Origin: an uncultured Collinsella sp.
Lineage (GTDB): Bacteria > Actinomycetota > Coriobacteriia > Coriobacteriales > Coriobacteriaceae
Direction of reading: 5' to 3'
DNA: 64,000 nucleotides
Assembly (NCBI GenBank): GCA_900541645.1
Contig: UQKQ01000001.1
Location: 248,001-312,000 of the forward strand
Below are positions 44,466-52,502 of this stretch, piece after piece. Position numbers and translations under genes: made by a program. How positions within the stretch are numbered: position 1 is the stretch's first letter; every line of letters starts with the position of its first letter. The notes beneath the pieces are model-generated. The model worked only from the letters and a program-made list of their open reading frames with translations. It searched no databases and was not told where the DNA came from.

Positions 44466-45068
44466 TTACTTGATCTCGATGCTCGAAATCTCGACTTCGC
44501 GTGCCTCGGAAACTGCCTCTTCCATGTCATCGGGGAACTCGATGGAGTTGAGGAGCGCCTCGGCTTCTTTCTTGTGCTGGTCGAAGTTCGAGATGAGGAC
44601 GTAGACGCTTCCCGGCTCAACATCGGTAAAAAGCATGGTTGAGATGCCACTGTTGTCCTCGTATGTTCCGACGAGCCACGTCCTGCCGTTATACTCGACG
44701 GACCCGCCATCCTTCCACTGGAACGTATCCCCCTTCTTTTCCGCCTGGTCGGCGTGGGATTCCTCGGCCGTCAGCGCTTTTTTCCAAACGGGGATAAAGC
44801 GATCGGCCGAGGCGTTCTCGTCTTCGGGGAAGGTGAGCTGGACCCTGTCGGCATTCTTGCCGGCGGAGTCGCTTACGCCAACGCCCTCGGGCATCTCGAC
44901 CTTAAACCAGATAAAGTCAGTCTTTTCGGCGACGGGGGCCTTTTCCTTGCCTTCGCTCTTTGAGGTGCTGCCGCCTCCGCCCGATGCGATCCCGCCGCAG
45001 CCTACAAGGGCAAACGCGGCAAAGAGGGCGATGCAAAGGGAAAGGATCGATAGGGTCTTTTTCTTCAT
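44466..45068 (-). CDS. Lipoprotein B (paralogue pair)
   Basis: A 200-residue lipoprotein, paralogue of the neighbouring 43631-44224 gene. The signal peptide MKKKTLSILSLCIALFAAFA ends at lipobox ALVGC. The mature part again has TDFIWFKVEMPEGVGVSDSA, RFIPVWKKALTAEE and SVYVLISNFDQHKKEAEALL. Each is probably anchored on the outer face of the membrane. No function is known. It starts at 45068, after GAGGACACC. The two genes have separate terminators, so they need not be co-transcribed. Confidence 0.85.
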   Translation of the reverse strand: MKKKTLSILSLCIALFAAFALVGCGGIASGGGGSTSKSEGKEKAPVAEKTDFIWFKVEMPEGVGVSDSAGKNADRVQLTFPEDENASADRFIPVWKKALTAEESHADQAEKKGDTFQWKDGGSVEYNGRTWLVGTYEDNSGISTMLFTDVEPGSVYVLISNFDQHKKEAEALLNSIEFPDDMEEAVSEAREVEISSIEIK

Positions 45069-45410
45069 GATGGTGTCCTCCTTGTCTGTCGATGACATCG
45101 TGTGCCGCGGATTGCTGGGGCGGCGGTTGCGCGTGCACATGATGACTTTGTTTGCTGTGCGGTTATTCCTCCATTCGTCGTCCGGTGCCGTGATGAGCGT
45201 TGCCCCAACATAGGGCTCCTTACCTATATGTATGCCCCAGCTTGTGCTGCCCGGGAGTCTCGAAAGGTGGACCATGTGTCCCATGTTTGGGGCGCTGGGC
45301 GCATGGGACGGCACGGCTCAGCATCGTCTTTTCCATGTTGCGCAACAGCGTCTTGGGTGGGGGCGTATAGACTTGGCTGTGACAAAAGCTAAACCACGAA
45401 AGGTCGAACG
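45069..45410. other. Intergenic region between lipoprotein B and the zinc-ribbon gene
   Basis: No gene is visible in these 342 bases. It holds the second copy of the 19-base motif (GGTGGACCATGTGTCCCAT, 45266-45284), about 198 bases before lipoprotein B, and must contain divergent promoters, which I could not place with confidence. Confidence 0.4.
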
Positions 45411-46250
45411 ATGTTCTGTCAAAAATGCGGACAGCAAGTTCCCGATGGATCGACGTTTTGTACGCACTGCGGGGCCTCGCTGGCGGGTGGTTCCGTGCCG
45501 ACGCCTACGGGCGCTGGTCCTTCCTCTGCCCCGGGCCTAACCCAGTCGATGCCGCCGGTCGCGCCTGTGCCTCAAAAGCCTAAGAGCAAGGCGCCGGTCA
45601 TTATCGCTGTGGCATGTGCTGCTGCGGTCCTCATCGGTGGCGGCACGGTGTTTGCACTCACGATGCTTAACGGGTCCAAGAGCTCTGGCACACAAATCTC
45701 GATGATCGATACCGGGTCTTCGGACGAGAAAGATTCTTCTGCCAAGAAGAAGAGCGACAAGTCCAAGTCCAAGGAGTCTGCGTCGTCGGATGACGAGGCC
45801 GTTCCCGAAGACGAATCGGCATACTACGGCTCGGGCGATTCGGACGATTGCCTAACCGACGTGTATACGTACACGAACGACATGCATCCTTATAGCATGT
45901 CGATTCCCAATCGCTTTGAGATGGAAGATACTCCCAGCGGCAGTGGCGCCAGGTATGAGGATCCGGAGACGGGCTTTGTAATCAACCTGTTTGGCTACGT
46001 CAACATTAACGACGAAACCTCGCACGAGATGTTCGTCAACGCGGACACCTCGGGCAAGGCTGACCTCTATACCGCGGAGGGCGACAACTGGTACGTGGTT
46101 TCGTGGCGCGAGGGCGACACGATCATTTACGAAAAGACGATCGTCACGGATTCGACGATTGCCACGGCGCATTTGGAGTACTCGACTGCAAACCGCGACA
46201 TGGGGTCGAAGATTATCGACACGCTGCTGCCGACGTTTCAGGTGGACTAG
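45411..46250 (+). CDS. Zinc-ribbon, single-pass membrane protein
   Basis: A 279-residue protein. A cytoplasmic N-terminal zinc ribbon (CQKCGQQVPDGSTFCTHCG, residues 3-21) is followed by a Pro-rich linker, a membrane helix (PVIIAVACAAAVLIGGGTVF, near 62-81), a Ser/Lys/Asp linker and an extracellular domain (DMHPYSMSIPNRFEMEDTPS, HLEYSTANRDMGSKIIDTLL). This zinc-ribbon-plus-TM layout is common in Gram-positive envelope proteins and its function is usually unknown. The ATG at 45411 follows GAAAGG. The charged linker resembles those in the DUF4430 proteins of this window. A terminator follows about 100 bases on. Confidence 0.8.
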   Translation: MFCQKCGQQVPDGSTFCTHCGASLAGGSVPTPTGAGPSSAPGLTQSMPPVAPVPQKPKSKAPVIIAVACAAAVLIGGGTVFALTMLNGSKSSGTQISMIDTGSSDEKDSSAKKKSDKSKSKESASSDDEAVPEDESAYYGSGDSDDCLTDVYTYTNDMHPYSMSIPNRFEMEDTPSGSGARYEDPETGFVINLFGYVNINDETSHEMFVNADTSGKADLYTAEGDNWYVVSWREGDTIIYEKTIVTDSTIATAHLEYSTANRDMGSKIIDTLLPTFQVD

Positions 46251-46346
46251 GCACCCGCGCCTATAGCAGGCAATCGGAAACGCCGATAGCCAGAGCTCCT
46301 GACAGCCTTTGTCTTATGGGCTAGACTGACTTGGACAAGATCGATG

Positions 46347-46387
46347 AATGGGACAACCGCTTCCTGGCGTCGTTGTCCCATTTTTTA
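46347..46387 (+). terminator. Terminator after the zinc-ribbon membrane protein
   Basis: AATGGGACAAC (46347-46357) and GTTGTCCCATT (46372-46382) form a perfect 11-bp stem with a run of six T overlapping its end. Confidence 0.88.
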
Positions 46388-46435
46388 TTATGCGTGCGGC
46401 CCGTGGTGGCCGGCGCGGTGGGCAGAGGTGTTTCG

Positions 46436-47068
46436 ATGAGCCAAGAGATGATGGATAAAACCTGCCGAGGGTTTGCCGAGGCGCTTGCCGCGCGCGAGCC
46501 GGTTCCCGGCGGCGGTAGCGCGAGCGCCTTTGTGGGCGCACTGGGCGCCTCGCTGTGCGGGATGGTCGCGCGCTACGGCGCAACCAACCCCGCGCTTGCC
46601 GATCGCGCAGACGATCTGACGCGCGCATTTGCCCAGGCAGACGAGCTGGCTCAGGAGCTCGTGGGTCTGGTCGCCGAGGACGTTCGTGCGTATGGCCAGG
46701 TGTCTGCGGCATACGGTATTCCTCGTGATGACCCGGCTCGACCAACTGCGATTCAAGATGCGTTGCATGTGGCAGCCATGCCGCCGTACCGCATTATGGA
46801 TGCGTGCGGTCGTGCGCTGGCGCTGCTTGAGGACATGGCAGACAAGGGCTCGCGCCAGCTGCTGTCCGACGTGGCGTGCGGTGCCGTGTTCTGCCGCGCC
46901 GCCATGCAGGGTGCGAGCCTGACGCTCTTTGCCAACACCACATCTATGAAAGACCGGGCGCGCGCCGAGGAACTCGAGGCAGCGTGCGACGATCTGCTGG
47001 ATACGTGGCTGCCGCGCGCCGATGCGCTGGCGCGCCGCGCCGCCGACGCCGCAAGGAAGAGGGGATAG
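46436..47068 (+). CDS. Cyclodeaminase/cyclohydrolase family protein (FchA-like)
   Basis: A 210-residue helical protein of the FTCD_C family. In anaerobes the single-domain form acts as formimino-THF cyclodeaminase or methenyl-THF cyclohydrolase (FchA). The signature REPVPGGGSASAFVGALGAS near residue 20 is the folate-binding loop. Later pieces include AMPPYRIMDACGRALALLED and LLSDVACGAVFCRAAMQGAS. The ATG at 46436 follows AGAGGTG. folD starts two bases after its stop, so the genes form an operon. Given the FolD substitution noted there, a cyclohydrolase role is the better guess. Confidence 0.9.
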   Translation: MSQEMMDKTCRGFAEALAAREPVPGGGSASAFVGALGASLCGMVARYGATNPALADRADDLTRAFAQADELAQELVGLVAEDVRAYGQVSAAYGIPRDDPARPTAIQDALHVAAMPPYRIMDACGRALALLEDMADKGSRQLLSDVACGAVFCRAAMQGASLTLFANTTSMKDRARAEELEAACDDLLDTWLPRADALARRAADAARKRG

Positions 47069-47070
47069 CC

Positions 47071-47925
47071 ATGGCCGAGCTGCTCAAGGGTGCTCCCGTT
47101 GCCCGTGCTTTGACCGAGGAGCTCGCTGCTCGCTGCGCCGCCCTGCGCGAACGGGGCATCGTGCCGACACTGGCCATCGTTCGTGTGGGCGAGCGCGAGG
47201 ACGACCTGTCCTACGAGCGCGGCGCCCTCAAGCGCTGCGAGAAGGTTGGCATTGAGGCTCGCCGCGTTTTGCTTCCTGCCGATGTTTCGCAGGATGAGTT
47301 GCTGGCGGCTATTAAGGGCATCAATGCCGACCCCGCTGTTCACGGCTGCCTGATGTTTCGTCCGTTGCCCGCTGGGCTTGATGAGGATGCAGTTGCCGCG
47401 GCACTCGATCCCGCCAAGGACGTCGACTCCGTGACACCGGTTTCGCTGCTCACCGCGCTTTCGGGTCGTGGCGAAGGCTTTGCTCCCTGCACGGCCGAAG
47501 CCGTGTTGGCTTTGCTGGACCATTATGGCGTTGAGCTGGATGGGGCCAAAGTTGCCGTTGTCGGTCGGTCCCTAGTGATCGGCCGTCCCGTTGCCGCCAT
47601 GCTTACGGCTCGCAACGCCACGGTGACGACGTGCCACACGCATACGCGCGACCTTGCTGCCGAGTGCTGTGCGGCCGACATCGTTGTTGCCGCGGTTGGA
47701 CGCGCGCGCACGATTGGCACGGATGCGGTTCGCGAGGGCCAGACGGTCATCGACGTGGGCATTAACTGGGACGAGGCCGCCGGCAAGCTGGTCGGTGACG
47801 TCGATTTTGATGCTGCGGAGCCAGTTGTTGGCGCCATCACGCCCGTGCCGGGCGGCGTGGGCGCTGTGACAACGGCGATTCTCGCCAAACACGTGATTGA
47901 AGCGGCGGAGTGCGCATCGAAATAG
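47071..47925 (+). CDS. folD: Methylene-THF dehydrogenase FolD, probably lacking cyclohydrolase
   Basis: A 284-residue enzyme; the C-terminal NADP-binding domain (VVGRSLVIGRPVAAML, VIDVGINWDEAAGKLVGDVD, PVPGGVGAVTTAIL) is intact. In bifunctional FolD the active-site motif is YVxxK, whose Lys is needed for the cyclohydrolase step. Here the segment reads SYERGALKRCEKVG, with Tyr48 kept and Ala52 in place of Lys. The Gln usually in VQLPLP is also replaced (GCLMFRPLP). Dehydrogenase activity is expected to remain. The gene directly follows the FchA-like gene, which could supply the missing step. The start at 47071 is preceded by GAGGGG. Confidence 0.93.
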   Translation: MAELLKGAPVARALTEELAARCAALRERGIVPTLAIVRVGEREDDLSYERGALKRCEKVGIEARRVLLPADVSQDELLAAIKGINADPAVHGCLMFRPLPAGLDEDAVAAALDPAKDVDSVTPVSLLTALSGRGEGFAPCTAEAVLALLDHYGVELDGAKVAVVGRSLVIGRPVAAMLTARNATVTTCHTHTRDLAAECCAADIVVAAVGRARTIGTDAVREGQTVIDVGINWDEAAGKLVGDVDFDAAEPVVGAITPVPGGVGAVTTAILAKHVIEAAECASK

Positions 47926-47964
47926 GCGTTTTAGGCTGTATAGAGGGTCAGTTATATACCCACT

Positions 47965-48190
47965 GTGCAAAAAACGCCAAATATGAGTACTGTTGCAAAG
48001 ATAGTCACATATGTTTTATGACATTTGGGCTTCCTAATGATATGCATTATCGTTAGGAAGCTCATTTTATTGAACCTATGGGGAATAACGTTGTCTTGCT
48101 TTTGGACAAATAGGGATTTTCGGCACTCATTACAAGGAAATTTGCTGCTACTAAATTGGTGACAGTACTCATATTTGGCATTTTTTGCAC
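47965..48190. mobile_element. MITE-like element with 29-bp terminal inverted repeats
   Basis: Terminal arms at 47965-47993 and 48162-48190 pair over 28 of 29 bases (start GTGCAAAAAACGCC). Inside lies a second hairpin, GCTTCCTAA/TTAGGAAGC (48029-48061). The 226-bp element is much richer in A+T than its surroundings and encodes no transposase. It fills most of the folD-to-C69 peptidase gap. A non-autonomous transposable element is the best reading; a structured RNA is an alternative. I saw no clear target duplication. Confidence 0.7.
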
Positions 48191-48291
48191 ACAGAGGTCC
48201 CGAGGGGGTTCCGAGGGGTCGCGGTTTCGCCCTTTTTGCGCCGAAGCGATACACTGGTACCGTTTGATTTCTTCGCTCAAGGAGGATGCGC

Positions 48292-49815
48292 ATGCCGTGC
48301 ACAACGATTTTGGTTGGTAAGAACGCGAGCTACGACGGGTCGACGTTGGTTGCTCGCAACGAGGACTCGTCCAACGGGGTGTTTGAGCCCAAGCGCATGC
48401 GCGTGGTGCATCCCGACGAGCAGCCGCGCGTCTACACGAGCGTCCTGAGTCACCTGACCGTTGAGCTGCCCGATAACCCCATGCGCTACACGAGCGTCCC
48501 CGATGTTGTCCCGGGCCACGGCATCTGGGCCGAGGCCGGTTTCAACGAGCTCAATGTGGGCATGTCCGCAACCGAGACGCTCACCACCAACGAGCGTGTC
48601 CGCGGCGCCGATCCGCTCGTAGACTATGTGCCCGCCAAGGGCAACGAGGGCGAGGACGGCTATGTGCCGGCGCAGCCCGGCGGTCTGGGCGAGGAAGACA
48701 TGGTGACCCTGGTGCTGCCGTATGCCAAGTCCGCCCGCGACGGCGTGCGTATCCTGGGCGACCTGCTCGAGCGCTACGGCACCTACGAGAACAACGGCAT
48801 CGCCTTTAGCGACGTTGACGAGATCTGGTGGCTCGAGACCATCGGCGGCCACCACTGGATCGCCAAGCGCGTGCCCGATGACGCCTATGTGACCATGCCC
48901 AACCAGCTGGGTATCGATAGCTTTGACCTGGACGACGCCGAGGGCGCTCAGGTCGACCACATGTGCTCCGCCGACCTGCGCTCCTGGATGGCCGAGTGGC
49001 ATCTGGACCTGACGCTGGGCGTTGAGGGCGACGGTCCGGCGACGGTCTTTAACCCGCGCGAGGCCTTTGGCTCGCACAGCGACAGCGACCACGTCTACAA
49101 CACGCCGCGCGCCTGGTACATGCAGCGCTGCCTCAATCCCAGCGATGTGTGGGACGGTCCCGACGCCGATTACACGCCCGAGAGCGACGACATCCCCTGG
49201 AGCCGCGTGCCCGAGCGCAAGGTGACCATCGAGGACATCAAGTATGTGCTTTCGAGCCACTACCAGGGCACGGAGTACGACTGCTACGGCAGCAAGGGCA
49301 CGCCCGCCACGCGCGGTGCCTATCGTCCCATCGGCATCAACCGCAACAGCCAGCTCGCCGTGCTGCAGCTGCGCCCCTATGCGCAGCCGGCGTATCGCGC
49401 CGTTCAGTGGATGGCGTTTGGCTCCAACTCGTTTAACGCGCTCGTGCCGCTGTACGCCAATGTCGAGACCATGCCCGAGTACTATGCCGACACGCAGGCT
49501 CGCGTGACGTCCGAGAACTTCTACTGGGCAAATCGCCTGATCGGTGCCCTGGCCGACGTCCGCTTCCATGAGTGCGGTCGCGCGGTCGAGGATTATCAGG
49601 AGAAGGTCGGCGGCATGGGCCACAAGCAGATCCACGACGTCGACGCTGCCGTGGCCGCCCTGCCCGAGGCCGAGGTGTCTGCCGAGCTCGCCCGCGCCAA
49701 CGAGGCCTTTGCCGAGCTCGTGCGCGTGGAGACCGATGCCCTGCTGGGCAAGGTGCTCTACACCACCAGCTGCGCCATGAAGAACTCCTTCGCGATGAAC
49801 GATAACGTAAGGTAA
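48292..49815 (+). CDS. C69 family dipeptidase (PepD-like)
   Basis: A 507-residue Ntn-hydrolase. The N-terminal nucleophile is Cys3 in MPCTTILVGKNASYDGST, which would be exposed by processing; NEDSSNG follows as in the family. Other landmarks are WWLETIGGHHWIAKRVPDDA and WSRVPERKVTIEDI. It hydrolyses dipeptides with broad specificity, in the cytoplasm, as no signal peptide is seen. AAGGAGG (48279-48285) supports the ATG at 48292; an ATG at 48286 would add two residues and is closer than ideal. It appears monocistronic. Confidence 0.93.
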   Translation: MPCTTILVGKNASYDGSTLVARNEDSSNGVFEPKRMRVVHPDEQPRVYTSVLSHLTVELPDNPMRYTSVPDVVPGHGIWAEAGFNELNVGMSATETLTTNERVRGADPLVDYVPAKGNEGEDGYVPAQPGGLGEEDMVTLVLPYAKSARDGVRILGDLLERYGTYENNGIAFSDVDEIWWLETIGGHHWIAKRVPDDAYVTMPNQLGIDSFDLDDAEGAQVDHMCSADLRSWMAEWHLDLTLGVEGDGPATVFNPREAFGSHSDSDHVYNTPRAWYMQRCLNPSDVWDGPDADYTPESDDIPWSRVPERKVTIEDIKYVLSSHYQGTEYDCYGSKGTPATRGAYRPIGINRNSQLAVLQLRPYAQPAYRAVQWMAFGSNSFNALVPLYANVETMPEYYADTQARVTSENFYWANRLIGALADVRFHECGRAVEDYQEKVGGMGHKQIHDVDAAVAALPEAEVSAELARANEAFAELVRVETDALLGKVLYTTSCAMKNSFAMNDNVR

Positions 49816-49833
49816 AGACGACCTTGCAACGAG

Positions 49834-49880
49834 CGAGCGGGACAAACGCCGTCAAAGGCTTTGCCCCGCTCGATTTCTAT
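49834..49880 (+). terminator. Probable terminator after the C69 peptidase
   Basis: CGAGCGGG (49834-49841) pairs with CCCGCTCG (49865-49872) followed by ATTTCTAT; the T-run is weak. Confidence 0.5.
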
Positions 49881-49963
49881 CTTGGCGGTAAAACGATATT
49901 GTGTCGTTCACCCAATCTTGGGTACAAGAACGCCAATGCAGTTGTTTGTGATTGGAGACAACC

Positions 49964-50380
49964 ATGGTTATGAAACTCGATCAGCTTGTTAACGGCGCCA
50001 TCAACGTTGGCTTTGGCGCTGCCGCCGTTGCCGTCGAGGGCAGCAAGAAGGTTCTCGACGACCTCAGTACCAAGGGCGAGCAGGTCCGCAAGGACACTGC
50101 CACCCCCGATATCGCCCGCAGTGTGTCCGACATGTTCGAGCAGGCCGGCGGTACCATCTCCGATCTGACCGAGCGCTTGGGCATGCAGGGCGAGACCGCG
50201 GCCCAGCGCGTGCTCGACGAGCTCATTCTGGCTCGCGTCCGCGTTATGACTGCTCCCGAGCGTACGGCCTTCCTGGCCCATGTGCGCGACATCGTCGATT
50301 CGGTCGAGGACAACGTGACCTCGGTGCCCGTCGAGTCCGTTGAGCCCGACGATGCGAAGGACACCGAAGAGGCCGAGTAG
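49964..50380 (+). CDS. Phasin-like coiled-coil protein
   Basis: A 138-residue, mostly helical protein beginning MVMKLDQLVNGAINVGFGAA and ending in an acidic tail. The N-terminal amphipathic segment and central helices (RVLDELILARVRVMTAPERT, HVRDIVDSVEDNV) resemble phasin or Apo-like proteins. It is encoded eight bases before the AarF gene; a phasin-like small protein next to AarF is a recurring actinobacterial arrangement in my recollection. TTGGAGA supports the ATG at 49964. Direct function is unknown. Confidence 0.7.
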   Translation: MVMKLDQLVNGAINVGFGAAAVAVEGSKKVLDDLSTKGEQVRKDTATPDIARSVSDMFEQAGGTISDLTERLGMQGETAAQRVLDELILARVRVMTAPERTAFLAHVRDIVDSVEDNVTSVPVESVEPDDAKDTEEAE

Positions 50381-50388
50381 CAGCGCAG

Positions 50389-52152
50389 ATGGCAGATTCC
50401 ACCACCGATTACAACAATCTAGATCCCTTGGGTGACGAGGCGGCGGTTGTCGACGAGGTCGATGCCGCCGTCTCGGGCGCTCGCAAGAAGCCGCGCGCTG
50501 TCGATATGGTCCCCGAGGAGCCCGACGCGATGGCGCCGGACGAGGAATACCAGCTCACACCGGCAGGTCGCCGCGAACGCATCGGTCAGATCGTTCGCCT
50601 GGTCAAAAAGTATCGTGTGTGGGATAACCTCACGCCGGTGCGCCTGCGCCGCCTGCTCGAAGAGCTCGGCCCCATGTTCGTCAAGATGGGGCAGATTCTG
50701 GCTAACCGGTCCGAGATTCTGCCGCAACGCTTTTGCGACGAGCTGCGTCGTCTGCGGTCCGACGTGGAGCCGGTGCCGTACGAGGTCGTACTCAGTTGTC
50801 TGGAAGAAGAATACGGCCTGCGCCTGGGGGAGATGTTCGATGCGATCGACCCCAATCCGCTTGGTAGCGCATCGCTCGCGCAGGTGCACCGCGCTCGTCT
50901 GGTGACGGGCGAGGACGTGGCCGTCAAGGTGCAGCGCCCCGGTGCGCAGCAGGTTATGGCACAGGACATCGATATCATCCGCTCGGTGGTGCGTATCGTT
51001 TCCAAGTTCGTCAACACCGATCAATTCGTTGATCTGCACGGCGTAGTCGAGGAGTTGTGGACTTCGTTTCGCGAGGAGACCAACTTTTTGGCCGAGGCCA
51101 AAAACCTCAACGACTTCTACGAGTTCCATAAGAGCGTTCATGGCGTGACGTGTCCTAAATCCTATCTGGACCTGTGCACCGAGCACGTGGTGGTTATGGA
51201 CTACGTCGACGGCATTTCGATCGCCGATCCTGAACGCTTGGTGGCCGAGGGCTATGACTTGGAAAAGATCGGTGCCGCAATCGTCGAGGACTACTCGACG
51301 CAGGTGCTCGATGACGGCTTTTTCCATGCCGACCCGCATGCGGGAAACATTATTCTCAAGGACGGCATCGTTTACTTTATCGACTTGGGCATGGTCGGAC
51401 GCATGTCGAGTCACGATCGCGGTATCGTCAAGGACATGATTTTCGCCGTGGCCGAGGGTGACGTGCCCAAGCTCAAGGATTCGCTCATGCGCTTCGCCGT
51501 GACGCGTGGCGACTCGGCTGAGCTCGATCATTCGGCCTTTTTGTCCGATTTGGACTTTATCGTGGCTGACTTTGCGGGCCTTGACCTGAAGGATCTGGAT
51601 ATCGGCGAGTTTTTGACCTCGCTGTTAAACCTGGCGCGCAAAAACGACGTTGAGCTGCCGAGCGTGGTAACGATGTTTGCCCGCGGCATGGTGACGCTCG
51701 AGGGCCTGCTGACTGAGTATATGCCCAACGTCAACATGATCCAGATAATCCAGACGCATATCAAAAACGAGAAGAGCACCTATGCGCGCGTGCGTGATAT
51801 GGGACGCGATCTTGCTGCGAGCAGCTATCGCGCGGCAAAAGGCTCGCTCGAGGCGGCCGAGTATCTGGGCTTGGCTTCGCGTATGCTCACGCGCGGCCAG
51901 CTTAAGGTGAACACGCAGATCATGAGCAGCGATAAGGCGCTGCGACAGCTGGGCGGAATTATCGACCGCATGTCGATGGCAATTGTGATCGCCGGTCTGT
52001 TTATCGGTTCGTCGGTGGTGTACTACGCACGCATCGAGCCGGTTGTGTTTGGTATCCCAGTCATTGGCTTTATGGGCTACGTGAGCGCGCTGGTGCTGGC
52101 GCTTATGCTGGGCCGCAATATCTGGCTCAACAGTCACGGCGGCAAGCACTAG
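50389..52152 (+). CDS. AarF/UbiB (ABC1) family atypical kinase
   Basis: A 587-residue protein-kinase-like ATPase with C-terminal membrane helices. Family motifs are present: FVKMGQILANRSEILP (the KxGQ motif, here KMGQ, near residue 99), GSASLAQVHRARL, VAVKVQRPG, HADPHAGNIIL (near 313) and FIDLGMVGR (near 329). Two hydrophobic helices lie near the end (MAIVIAGLFIGSSVVYYA, VSALVLALMLG). UbiB supports ubiquinone synthesis in proteobacteria; a Coriobacteriia member more likely serves another isoprenoid or lipid process. It forms an operon with the preceding phasin-like gene. Confidence 0.92.
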   Translation: MADSTTDYNNLDPLGDEAAVVDEVDAAVSGARKKPRAVDMVPEEPDAMAPDEEYQLTPAGRRERIGQIVRLVKKYRVWDNLTPVRLRRLLEELGPMFVKMGQILANRSEILPQRFCDELRRLRSDVEPVPYEVVLSCLEEEYGLRLGEMFDAIDPNPLGSASLAQVHRARLVTGEDVAVKVQRPGAQQVMAQDIDIIRSVVRIVSKFVNTDQFVDLHGVVEELWTSFREETNFLAEAKNLNDFYEFHKSVHGVTCPKSYLDLCTEHVVVMDYVDGISIADPERLVAEGYDLEKIGAAIVEDYSTQVLDDGFFHADPHAGNIILKDGIVYFIDLGMVGRMSSHDRGIVKDMIFAVAEGDVPKLKDSLMRFAVTRGDSAELDHSAFLSDLDFIVADFAGLDLKDLDIGEFLTSLLNLARKNDVELPSVVTMFARGMVTLEGLLTEYMPNVNMIQIIQTHIKNEKSTYARVRDMGRDLAASSYRAAKGSLEAAEYLGLASRMLTRGQLKVNTQIMSSDKALRQLGGIIDRMSMAIVIAGLFIGSSVVYYARIEPVVFGIPVIGFMGYVSALVLALMLGRNIWLNSHGGKH

Positions 52153-52203
52153 AGGCTGCGACCGTCACCGCATTTTCCTATCGCAAACAATAGCTTTTAC
52201 CTT

Positions 52204-52231
52204 GGGCTTCGCCTGCGTGCGAGGCCCTTTT
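52204..52231 (+). terminator. Terminator after the AarF gene
   Basis: GGGCTTCGC (52204-52212) pairs with GCGAGGCCC (52219-52227), one wobble, followed by TTTT. It insulates the riboswitch transcript downstream. Confidence 0.7.
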
Positions 52232-52267
52232 GCGTGCTACCATATCGACGGTAATAATCGATGGTCT

Positions 52268-52440
52268 AGATGGTGGTGCGGAGACGCACGAATGCGCGGT
52301 TTTCCTGCGCGTTTGGGAGAATCGGGGTGCAAGTCCCCAGCTGTACCAGTAACCGTAATTCCTCTTGGCTCGGGATGTTCGCGTCGCAGATCGGACGACG
52401 TGCCCGAGTCGTTAAGGTTAAGTCGGATCGCCTCCCATCT
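52268..52440 (+). ncRNA. Cobalamin riboswitch
   Basis: The conserved core reads GGGAGAATCGGGGTGCAAGT (52315-52334), then CCCCAGCTGTACCAGTAACC and GTAA, matching the class consensus GGGAA...GGTG.AA.TCC...GCTG...CCGCAACTGTAA. The 3' part AGTCGGATCGCCTCCC (52421-52436) corresponds to the usual AGTCAGGATACCTGCC. A closing P1 helix is formed by AGATGG (52268-52273) and CCATCT (52435-52440). A small GCGGC/GCCGC hairpin then leads to the purine-rich ribosome binding site at 52484-52496, with no T-run, so control is probably at translation. High cobalamin would switch off the DUF4430 genes. Confidence 0.9.
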
Positions 52441-52502
52441 TGCATGCGGCTGCGGCGTATGCCGCCGGTGTGCATAGGGCTCTGGAGGGAAGGGGGACCC
52501 CG

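Noticed and set aside
47952..48302. A minus-strand ORF through the MITE-like element, with a hydrophobic end (FLTIMHIIRKPKCHKT, then a short hydrophobic run)
   Set aside because: It is made by the inverted repeat and hairpin, has no ribosome binding site, and its start lies in the leader of the C69 gene.
48277..49845. A 522-codon open frame antisense to the C69 peptidase
   Set aside because: Shadow frame; the sense gene has a catalytic Cys, a strong ribosome binding site and family motifs.
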